NCBI GenBank assembly: GCA_023663205.1
Contig: JAMPHX010000033.1
Location: 1-13,421 of the forward strand
Source of the DNA: Corallococcus sp.
GTDB taxonomy: Bacteria > Bacillota > Clostridia > Christensenellales > CAG-314
DNA length: 13,421 nt
Reading direction: 5' to 3'
Both the position numbers and the translations under genes were made by a program. Of the stretch, positions 7,052-13,421 are shown in pieces; the stretch's first letter is position 1, and every line of letters starts with the position of its first letter. The notes beneath the pieces were generated by a model. The model searched no databases. It was not told the origin of the DNA and worked only from the letters and a program-made list of their open reading frames with translations.

Positions 7052-8907
7052 TACAGTACTTTCCTTATTGTATTTGGGCTATATGTAGCGAAGATTTGGT
7101 CGAAGTTGGTGGCAGTGGAGTCGTTGGCGAGTGAACTATCGCGGAACACTGCATAAAGTGGCTTTAATTGCGCGATAGTTTTTACAACTTCGTCGGTAAT
7201 ATCGTTATCGAAGCAAGCAATCAAGTCGTTATCGTCTACAATAAATACTTTTTTGCCGGCAATTTCTTTTTCCTCAATCTTTGCAGAAAGGGGCTTGCCG
7301 AGTTCAAGCATCACTTGGAACAACAAATCAAGCGGAGTGCGGTCCGGCTTGATATTGTCAGTCATATCATCGAGCAATGATTGACGATATTCTTCCGGAC
7401 GATAGTAAACAGGTTGCATATTGGACGAATCCAGTTTTAACACGCGGAAACCGACGTCAAGGTTCTGCGCAAGCAAGCCGTTTTCTTGCTTGATTTTTGC
7501 GCCTGCCCTACGGATACGTTCTTTGCCGATTTCACAAATGTTTTTATATCCTGCCTTGTACGCTTCGCTCTTTTCGTCACAAACTTCCGGCAGTTGTACC
7601 ATAATGAATTTACGGTGACCGCCGTCTTCGGCGTTTAATTGCATGACTGCGTGGGCGGTAGTTGCAGAGCCGGAAAAGAAATCAAGAATTAGACTATCTT
7701 TCTTACTACATATTGTTAACAACTTATGTAAAAGTACAGTTGGTTTAGGTGTGTCGAAATATTCACGATTACCTAACAGTTTAGAACACTCATCCTTAGC
7801 TGTTGCCAAAGAACCCTCATTAAGTAGCAAATTATAGTAAACATTTTCTGACTCTTCATAGTCTTCTGGACGTTTTATTCGTTTAACTTTATTGGCTTTA
7901 TAATCAAAGTATAATTTTCCTTTGTCAATCATTTTCAACGCCGTACTTTCGCCCAATGTCCATCTCATATTTTCAGACGGGTAAAAAGCAACTCCGGTTT
8001 TAGGATCGGTTATTGCAAATTGCATAGTTTTTCTTTCGTATCCACCAAGATTTGTTTTTTCAATTCCTTCTAAGTTATACTTGCCAATTTCATCACAGAA
8101 TTTATATTCGCGTTCAAAATTTTGATAATTCAAGTCCCCCGGTTTTTTATTATTAAAACATGCAATAACGTACTCTGTTAATACGCCCAAAACCCTCTCC
8201 GTGTTTCCTGCTCCGCCTTTCTTCTTCCACACAAAAACTTCAATATTTGATTTTCCAAATATTTCCTCACAAACTTTTAATTGATTCGCCAACTCATTAT
8301 CAGCCATAGAAATAAGCAACACGCCATCATCACTCAACAAATCTTTTGCAAGGCGCAAACGCGGATAAATCATATTTAGCCAATCGGTATGGAATCTGCC
8401 GTTACTTTCAGGATTGGGAACAAGACGATTGCCGTAATCGTCATACTGTCCGCTGTTATCCGCATACTCGTCGCTGTCTTGCACAAAATCATCGTTATAT
8501 ACAAAATCGTTGCCCGTATTATACGGCGGATCTATGTATATCATTTTGATTTTTCCAAGATACGTTTCCTGCAACAACTTGAGTACATCAAGATTGTCGC
8601 CTTCGATATACAAGTTTTGTGTGTTGTCGAAGTCAACGCTTTCTTCCTTGCAAGGGCGAAGCGTAGCAGATATGGGCGTATTTGCGAGCAAAATGGCTTT
8701 TTGCTTATCCGGCCAAGTGAATTGATAGCGCAGTTCCTTGTCGTCAATCAACGTATCGGCAAGTTCCTGCTTGAGCACGTCAAAGTCAACAGCAAGCGTA
8801 GATTTGCCATCACGCAACACTTCCGTAACCGCATTTGGGAACAGTTGTTGTATTTTGATTATATTTTCTTGTATCTTATCTTTCGACATCATCTTAAGTT
8901 TTTCCAT
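7051..8907 (-). CDS. mod: Type III DNA adenine methyltransferase, Mod subunit
   Basis: This protein methylates adenine in the recognition site and supplies sequence specificity to the Mod-Res complex. Motif order is beta-class: IEGDNLDVL (101-109) and DPPYNTGNDF (126-135, motif IV) come first, then a target-recognition region (about 190-405), then LDFFSGSATTAHAV (408-421, the SAM-binding FxGxG-type motif). Its 618 residues match family length. The start at 8907 has GAAGGAGT nine bases upstream, lying inside the last codons of the preceding gene. The recognition region (7681-8340) is about 34% GC by hand count against about 45% in the one flanking line counted, typical of exchanged specificity domains. 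A C-terminal segment rich in acidic residues probably contacts Res. Confidence 0.95.
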   Translation of the reverse strand: MEKLKMMSKDKIQENIIKIQQLFPNAVTEVLRDGKSTLAVDFDVLKQELADTLIDDKELRYQFTWPDKQKAILLANTPISATLRPCKEESVDFDNTQNLYIEGDNLDVLKLLQETYLGKIKMIYIDPPYNTGNDFVYNDDFVQDSDEYADNSGQYDDYGNRLVPNPESNGRFHTDWLNMIYPRLRLAKDLLSDDGVLLISMADNELANQLKVCEEIFGKSNIEVFVWKKKGGAGNTERVLGVLTEYVIACFNNKKPGDLNYQNFEREYKFCDEIGKYNLEGIEKTNLGGYERKTMQFAITDPKTGVAFYPSENMRWTLGESTALKMIDKGKLYFDYKANKVKRIKRPEDYEESENVYYNLLLNEGSLATAKDECSKLLGNREYFDTPKPTVLLHKLLTICSKKDSLILDFFSGSATTAHAVMQLNAEDGGHRKFIMVQLPEVCDEKSEAYKAGYKNICEIGKERIRRAGAKIKQENGLLAQNLDVGFRVLKLDSSNMQPVYYRPEEYRQSLLDDMTDNIKPDRTPLDLLFQVMLELGKPLSAKIEEKEIAGKKVFIVDDNDLIACFDNDITDEVVKTIAQLKPLYAVFRDSSLANDSTATNFDQIFATYSPNTIRKVL

Positions 8908-8912
8908 TATAA

Positions 8913-9173
8913 TTACTCCTTCGCGAGTTTTAACACTAAGTAATTTCTTATTAGATACAAATTTGCTTTTATTGTATCATCATCTAACATATAAAACGGT
9001 TTAACGTTGGGATTTAGCGGCGAATTGAATGCACCCACCACTTCGTCCGTAGTATTGTGTTTTCGTATAATGCTTTCCGCCTTGCTTCTATCGAAAAATT
9101 GCGCATTAAACACCTTGTCAATTTCATTAATATCTTTTTCAATCCGCATCTTTTCAATTTCGTTATTGCGCAT
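8913..9173 (-). CDS. Unrecognised 86-residue protein of the defence operon
   Basis: This is a small charged protein with a mostly helical N-terminus (IEKMRIEKDINEIDKVF), a middle segment with AESIIRKHN and FNSPLNPNVKPFYM, and a C-terminal helix NLYLIRNYLVLKL. It has no transmembrane stretch or signal peptide. The ATG at 9173 has AAAAGGA about 11 bases upstream, and the first 11 bases overlap the end of the DUF4391-type gene. Five bases separate its stop from the Mod ATG, and its last codons contain the Mod ribosome site. The tight packing argues that it is a real gene and a partner of Mod or the helicase. I do not recognise the family. Confidence 0.7.
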   Translation of the reverse strand: MRNNEIEKMRIEKDINEIDKVFNAQFFDRSKAESIIRKHNTTDEVVGAFNSPLNPNVKPFYMLDDDTIKANLYLIRNYLVLKLAKE

Positions 9174-9801
9174 ACATTTCTAGTTCCTTTTTCAATTCCT
9201 TTAATTCCGCGTTAAATTCAAAACGCTTTTTCGATTGTTTTTCGTTATCGACTGCACGCTGTAGTTTTTCTATCTCTTTTTGCAAGCGCAATATCTCACC
9301 GTAACGATTGACAAAGTCTTTTGTGCTTTCGCCTTTACGCGCGGTGATAGGTATAAGTTCGTCTATCATTGCAGTATAGATATCTTCAAGACAAGTAACG
9401 GTAGGCGGAAGTTGTATCAACTTGTATTCCGCCCAGTCGCTGGAATAGTATTTGCCGATTTTCATTCCACGCTCGCCGTACTCCTCGTACGCGCCGTAAA
9501 ACATACCGTTGTTACCGTTGCGTAACGTAAATACCGTATGGAAGTTGGTTGCCTTGTCTAACGCGGATATAAACAGTGTTGGAACGGTTTTGCTGGTTAG
9601 CACAATCTCGAACACGTATATTTCCTTTACTTCGCCTCTTGCCGAAAAGTTGAGCGTATCCTCGTTTAGAACGTTGGTAAGCGTAACGGAAAGAATGTTT
9701 GCGGCATCTGCCTTAATTGCCTTGTCCGCGCCAACGACTTTATACAGTTCGGTCAACTTGAATTTTTTGTTTACTTGCGTTTTGCTGCTTAATTCAAACA
9801 T
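9163..9801 (-). CDS. DUF4391-type protein
   Basis: This 212-residue protein resembles DUF4391 proteins, which occur beside SNF2 helicases and methyltransferases in defence loci and have no settled biochemical role. It opens MFELSSKTQVNKKFKLTELY, close to the family's start. A beta-rich core follows (IYVFEIVLTSKTVPTLFI; then the segment SSDWAEYKLI), and the last 40 residues form a charged coiled coil (from about 171, LRLQKEIEKLQ onward) likely to mediate oligomerization or binding to the helicase. The ATG overlaps the helicase stop codon as TAATG, so translation is probably coupled. The family name comes from recalled similarity in the first residues and the coiled-coil tail. Confidence 0.7.
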   Translation of the reverse strand: MFELSSKTQVNKKFKLTELYKVVGADKAIKADAANILSVTLTNVLNEDTLNFSARGEVKEIYVFEIVLTSKTVPTLFISALDKATNFHTVFTLRNGNNGMFYGAYEEYGERGMKIGKYYSSDWAEYKLIQLPPTVTCLEDIYTAMIDELIPITARKGESTKDFVNRYGEILRLQKEIEKLQRAVDNEKQSKKRFEFNAELKELKKELEMYAQ

Positions 9802-12800
9802 TACTTTATCACCACGAAGGATATTAGTTCGAAGTCGTCCAGTCCTGTGATACGCTGTTGGAAAAGCACCTTGCTACCCGACTTGAACAGTGATTGCAGG
9901 TCGTTTTCCTCCTTAACCTGCACTATGCTTGCAACGGCGTCATCCAGCAAGACATTGTACTTGTCCATCTTGGCGCCGTCCTTTGTTTCGCGATTGAACG
10001 CGCGGCACAAGCGGGCAATGGGCTCCGTTTTGCCCTTGGAAGTTGTGCGCAAAACATCCAGCGTAGATTTTACGTCCAAGTGATTGCAAAGCACTTCGCC
10101 GTTTTCCTTGAGATAAACAAGGTAGAATGGGTGCAAACGGTTTTGTTTGTTGATATTTACGCCGTTGTTACGATTGCACAAAACGAATATAATGCCCGGT
10201 TCTATGCCTTTGCTTGCATCGGCCGCGACAACGGAGTGAAGCCCCGTTGTTATGCCTTTGGGATCGCCTTGCTCTTTGCGGTAGGCCACCAAGTCCATTA
10301 CAAAGTCGTTAAGCCCCAAGTCGGTTATTGAGATATTGCCGTCCACGTCCTCAAGGTCTTGCAAAGTACCTTCCTGCAACTTCTTTAACTGCTCCTTGCG
10401 GTAATCCATTTCCTCTTCGTCCTCGGCAATAATATTGTCGTCCGCAGTTGCAGTGGCGTTTACTATCGTCATACGGGCAGATACGCGCTTGTTGAGATTG
10501 ATATATTCGTCAAGCGAGATATCCGGCCAAAAGTTTACAAGTTGAATTTGCTCGTTTTTGCTGCCTATACGGTCAATGCGTCCGAAACGCTGAACAATGC
10601 GTACCGGATTCCAATGAATATCGTAGTTGATGCAGATATCGCAGTCTTGCAAGTTTTGACCTTCGGAAATGCAGTCAGTGCCGATAAGCACGTCAATTCC
10701 CCTGTGTTCGTTGGGGAAGATTACGTCCTTTTGTTTGGACAGCGGCGAGAACAACGTAAGTATCCTATCCGTGTAGGCGTTGCCGCCAACGTTGGTTTTG
10801 TTATTGTTGCCGCCGGCAACTTTTGCCGAATACAAGCCGTACTTTTCCTGCATATACGGGGCAAGCGTTTGATACAAGTAGTCTGCCGTATCTGCAAAAG
10901 CGGAAAATATCAAAAACTTTTTGTTACCTGCGTTGATGGGGTTAGATATTTTTTGCTCGATAAGTTTTTTAAGTTCTCCAAGTTTTTTATCTTCTTCGGG
11001 CGTTACGCGCAGCATTTCCGAATATATATCCGTAAGCAATTCTACGTCCTTTTCGATATCGCGCTTCCAAGTGAGAACGTCGATATCTTCGAGGTCGATA
11101 TCTATGGTTTTGCCGGAAGATATTTTACTGAACGAATATATTTCATCTTCGTCGGGATCGTCCACAACAAAGACGTTCATATCCTTTTTGATAGACAGCG
11201 TTTTGTTGCCTGCAAGGTAGTCCTCGATAATCTTTAACGTATTTTTGTTGAGTTGGATTAGTCCGTCAAGCGTAAGTCTAAACGCATAAACACTGCTTTC
11301 CAAACGCTTTAGCAGGTTTATCGTCATTAATTTTTTGATACCGCTCTCGCGGTTCATTTGACGAGTTAAACCTTGACCTAACGAATTGGCGTTTTGATCC
11401 TCGCTGGACAAGTCTATTTGGTACTTTGTTTCGTATTTCTCAATCTTAGACGGAAACAACATTGCAAGCGGAGCATACACGCTCATAGTGGTTGCAAACA
11501 GTTTATCGTAAATCTGTTTGTAACTCATTACCGACGGATTGTCCGTTAGTTTTGGGGAACGCGACAATACGGGCAAACGAGTTGGAAACTTGCCGATATC
11601 GTTTGTGTCGTAGAACTTTTGAATATGCTTTCGGCTACGCGCGATTGTAACACTGTCGAGTATGACGGAAAAGTCAATGTCGAGTTTGTCTATCAAGTCT
11701 TTTGCGTGACGTTGCTTTATAGGCAGTTTGCTCCAAGCGTTAAATACTTTTTGAGCATTGTTGAATACAACTTGAACGGACTTGCCCAATTCCAGCGATT
11801 GACTCATTTCGTCAAGGTCGCCGCAGTAAGCCAGCATAAGTTGATTTTTGAGATCGTTGTAACGATTGTTGACAGGCGTGGCGGAAAGCATCAACACTTT
11901 TGTTTTGACGCCGTCTTGCATTATGCGTTTCATCAAAAAGTCGTAACGCGTATCCTTACCTTTGTGTACCGCCTTGTTGTTGCGGAAATTGTGGCTTTCG
12001 TCTATTACGACCAAATCGTAGTTACCCCAATTTACCGTTGCCAAATCAGTATTGCCGCTTTTGCCATGTTCGCGCCCTAGGTCTGTGTGGAAAAGCACGT
12101 CAAAACGAATACGGTCTTTGTAGAAAATGTTTGTTGTTTTGTTGCCTTGATACTGCGTCCAGTTTTGTTCCAAGCGTTTTGGGCAAAGAACAAGAATAGA
12201 CTTGTTGCGCAGCGAGTAATATTGCATTACTGCAAGTGCAGTAAAAGTTTTACCTAAACCTACGCTATCTGCCAAAATGCAACCGTTGTAACGTTCGAGT
12301 TTGTTAATAACACCAACGGCTCCGTCCTTTTGGAAGTTGTACAACTTGTTCCAAATAAGGCTGTTTTTGAAACCGGTTGCTTCGTTAGGCATATGATCTT
12401 CGTCAAGGTCCTGCAAAAACTCTTTGAAAATATTGTAAAGAATTATATAATAAATGAACTCCGGCGAGTTTTCCTTGTAGCAACTTGAAATGTAATCGAC
12501 AACCGCTTCGGTAATATCTTCCAACTTTGCTTCATCTTTCCACAAACGGTCGAATTCGCGAATAAAAAATTTACTTTGGTCGGCATCGTCCATTTTCATT
12601 ATGCCGACAAGATTGCTGTTATTTCTTTCGTATCCCAGATCGGAGGTTGTGAAACCGTTGACAGGCATATAATGAATGCTGCTATCGCCTGACTCAAGAT
12701 TTATCATGCTTTGCGTAATAACGGATTCTTTGAGTGTTTTGATTTTAACCTTATTGCGTATCCACTCCGCGCACTCGCGAGCAATGGCCTTTTGGGTCAT

Positions 12801-13082
12801 TTGATTTTTTAATCTTAATTCAAAATCCGTTCCGCAAAGTCCTTTAGGGATGTAAAACTCTTTACGTTCGTGCCTGATATTGTCGCTTACTTGTTCTTCG
12901 ACAAAACTGGGAACAGTAAACAAAAACTTTAACTCGTCAATTTTTTCGAGTTCTTCTTTTAGCGCAGCGTAAGCATAGATGGAAAAACACGACGCCGCTA
13001 TACGCAGTTTGCTTCCGTTTTTTATCTCGCCTTTGAGGTCGTCGCCTAAAAGATTGCTTGTGTTGTTAATTATCTTTACCAT
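9801..13082 (-). CDS. SNF2-family helicase with degenerate PLD-like N-terminal domain
   Basis: This is a 1093-residue ATPase expected to translocate on or remodel DNA as part of the defence complex. The N-terminal region (about 1-180) resembles the phospholipase-D-like domain of such helicases (SKLRIAASCFSIYAYAAL, then VNGFTTSDLGY) but lacks the HxK catalytic pair. The motor follows: ADSVGLGKT (271-279), DESH (361-364), SATP (400-403), GTDCISEGQN (801-810) and QRFGRIDRIG (831-840). The last 250 residues are not recognised. I chose the ATG at 13082, because the longer frame to 13232 would run through the promoter and the divergent regulator. The predicted transcript starts near 13121, giving a 39-base leader with no strong ribosome site. 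It is the first gene of the operon. Confidence 0.9.
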   Translation of the reverse strand: MVKIINNTSNLLGDDLKGEIKNGSKLRIAASCFSIYAYAALKEELEKIDELKFLFTVPSFVEEQVSDNIRHERKEFYIPKGLCGTDFELRLKNQMTQKAIARECAEWIRNKVKIKTLKESVITQSMINLESGDSSIHYMPVNGFTTSDLGYERNNSNLVGIMKMDDADQSKFFIREFDRLWKDEAKLEDITEAVVDYISSCYKENSPEFIYYIILYNIFKEFLQDLDEDHMPNEATGFKNSLIWNKLYNFQKDGAVGVINKLERYNGCILADSVGLGKTFTALAVMQYYSLRNKSILVLCPKRLEQNWTQYQGNKTTNIFYKDRIRFDVLFHTDLGREHGKSGNTDLATVNWGNYDLVVIDESHNFRNNKAVHKGKDTRYDFLMKRIMQDGVKTKVLMLSATPVNNRYNDLKNQLMLAYCGDLDEMSQSLELGKSVQVVFNNAQKVFNAWSKLPIKQRHAKDLIDKLDIDFSVILDSVTIARSRKHIQKFYDTNDIGKFPTRLPVLSRSPKLTDNPSVMSYKQIYDKLFATTMSVYAPLAMLFPSKIEKYETKYQIDLSSEDQNANSLGQGLTRQMNRESGIKKLMTINLLKRLESSVYAFRLTLDGLIQLNKNTLKIIEDYLAGNKTLSIKKDMNVFVVDDPDEDEIYSFSKISSGKTIDIDLEDIDVLTWKRDIEKDVELLTDIYSEMLRVTPEEDKKLGELKKLIEQKISNPINAGNKKFLIFSAFADTADYLYQTLAPYMQEKYGLYSAKVAGGNNNKTNVGGNAYTDRILTLFSPLSKQKDVIFPNEHRGIDVLIGTDCISEGQNLQDCDICINYDIHWNPVRIVQRFGRIDRIGSKNEQIQLVNFWPDISLDEYINLNKRVSARMTIVNATATADDNIIAEDEEEMDYRKEQLKKLQEGTLQDLEDVDGNISITDLGLNDFVMDLVAYRKEQGDPKGITTGLHSVVAADASKGIEPGIIFVLCNRNNGVNINKQNRLHPFYLVYLKENGEVLCNHLDVKSTLDVLRTTSKGKTEPIARLCRAFNRETKDGAKMDKYNVLLDDAVASIVQVKEENDLQSLFKSGSKVLFQQRITGLDDFELISFVVIK

Positions 13083-13127
13083 TTGTACGCTCGCGATGTA
13101 TATTTTTGCTTTTGTTACGCTATTATA

Positions 13128-13156
13128 ATTATATGTGCAATGCACATTTTTGTCAA
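13128..13156 (-). promoter_or_regulatory. Exact consensus sigma-A promoter of the defence operon
   Basis: On the minus strand TTGACA (13156-13151) and TATAAT (13133-13128) are separated by exactly 17 bases. Both hexamers match the consensus at every position. Transcription would start near 13121. So strong a promoter is expected to need repression, and two palindromes overlap it. Confidence 0.9.
13133..13147. promoter_or_regulatory. Operator palindrome 1 (in the operon promoter spacer)
   Basis: ATGTGCAATGCACAT pairs ATGTGCA with TGCACAT around a single central base. It fills most of the spacer between the -35 and -10 of the helicase promoter, a position that would block RNA polymerase. Confidence 0.8.
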
Positions 13157-13180
13157 TGTGCGTTGCACATATTTGATAAA
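13150..13180 (+). promoter_or_regulatory. Probable divergent promoter of the XRE regulator
   Basis: The plus strand has TTGTCA (13150-13155), essentially the same bases as the opposing TTGACA, followed by GATAAA (13175-13180) with a long 19-base spacer. The start would fall near 13187, two bases from the regulator's ATG. It looks much weaker than the opposing promoter. Confidence 0.45.
13156..13170. promoter_or_regulatory. Operator palindrome 2 (edge of the operon -35)
   Basis: ATGTGCGTTGCACAT pairs ATGTGC with GCACAT and differs from palindrome 1 only at the centre. The two centres are 23 bp apart, about two helical turns. It touches the operon -35 and lies in the spacer of the regulator's own promoter, so one protein bound here could control both directions. 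Confidence 0.8.
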
Positions 13181-13188
13181 ATGAAAAT

Positions 13189-13398
13189 ATGGAATTTGGC
13201 AAAAATTTTAGAAAAATACGCAAAGAAAACAACCTGTCGCAAAAACAGGTTGCAGAAAAACTGGGAATTTACCAATCGAACCTTAGCGATTGGGAAAACG
13301 ATCGTTCGCGCCCGAGTTACGAATTACTAATTGCGCTTGCCAAGATTTACGACACTACTTTATACGACTTGTTGGGGATCCCCGACGACCGATTTTGA
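13189..13398 (+). CDS. XRE/Cro-family regulator, controller-like
   Basis: This 69-residue protein is essentially one helix-turn-helix domain of the XRE type. FRKIRKENNLSQKQVAEKLG gives the first two helices, IYQSNLSDWENDRSRPS the recognition helix and loop, and LLIALAKIYDTTLYDLLG the last two helices. It would bind DNA as a dimer, and the paired ATGTGC-N3-GCACAT palindromes just upstream are the obvious targets. It is the only rightward gene and diverges from the restriction operon, as controller (C) genes often do, though it is slightly shorter than typical C proteins. The ATG at 13189 has no ribosome site and lies about two bases after the predicted start of transcription; leaderless messages are known for several C genes. 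Whether it represses or also activates cannot be read from sequence. Confidence 0.88.
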   Translation: MEFGKNFRKIRKENNLSQKQVAEKLGIYQSNLSDWENDRSRPSYELLIALAKIYDTTLYDLLGIPDDRF

Positions 13399-13421
13399 AA
13401 AAGAAAACGCAAAAGAAAAAC

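Noticed and set aside
8389..8943. 184-codon open frame on the plus strand
   Set aside because: It is antisense to the N-terminal part of Mod, with no recognisable motif or start signal.
10542..11237. 231-codon open frame on the plus strand
   Set aside because: It lies wholly antisense to the SNF2 helicase motor region, has no ribosome site or domain-like sequence, and reads as a shadow of the helicase codons.
13083..13232. 50-residue N-terminal extension of the helicase frame
   Set aside because: It would cross the consensus promoter, both palindromes and the start of the divergent regulator. The predicted transcript begins near 13121, and the family-like sequence starts at the ATG at 13082.
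13106..13330. Alternative plus-strand frame over the XRE gene
   Set aside because: It is out of frame with the clear helix-turn-helix protein and begins inside the operon's leader.
1..13421. tRNA or rRNA genes, or a paired attL/attR
   Set aside because: No tRNA-like cloverleaf sequence was seen near the integrase, and no second copy of the left-edge repeat was found in the window.

Overview
The window looks like part of an integrated accessory island in a Bacillota (Clostridia-like) chromosome. The grounds are strong AGGAGG-type ribosome sites, sigma-A promoters, hand-counted GC of roughly 45-50% in sampled stretches, and gene families common in gut Clostridia. The taxonomic call is an inference. 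Everything lies on the minus strand except one small regulator at the right end.

Left module (1-3240), mobile-element functions: a tyrosine recombinase (41-1249), a small ribbon-helix-helix-type protein (1329-1622) behind a near-consensus promoter with an adjacent palindrome, a MobV/Pre-like protein whose HUH histidines are missing (1715 to 2479 or 2521), and a winged-helix regulator with an apparently leaderless promoter (2689-3222). Tandem copies of TTTTGGGGCA at 14-35, just beyond the integrase stop, could be recombinase-binding sites.

A 3223-3401 spacer carries three consecutive stem-loops and separates the mobility genes from the cargo.

Right module (3402-13398), defence operon read right to left: an SNF2-family helicase with a degenerate phospholipase-D-like N-terminus (9801-13082), a DUF4391-type protein (9163-9801), an unrecognised 86-residue protein (8913-9173), a type III beta-class adenine methyltransferase Mod (7051-8907), a HEPN-like protein with an R-x4-H motif (6485-7051), and the type III restriction subunit Res (3402-6488). 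Four of the five junctions overlap (TAATG or ATGA overlaps, and one 11-base overlap) and the fifth has a 5-base gap, so the six proteins are probably translationally coupled.

Upstream, the operon has an exact TTGACA-N17-TATAAT promoter. Two 15-bp palindromes (ATGTGC-N3-GCACAT) overlap it, and a divergent 69-residue XRE-family regulator (13189-13398) lies on the other side. The layout resembles controller (C) protein control of restriction-modification genes.

The most interesting point is the AT-rich (about 30% GC) putative HEPN ribonuclease wedged exactly between mod and res in an operon extended by an SNF2 helicase and DUF4391. This suggests a two-tier defence: DNA restriction plus an RNA-targeting or abortive arm.
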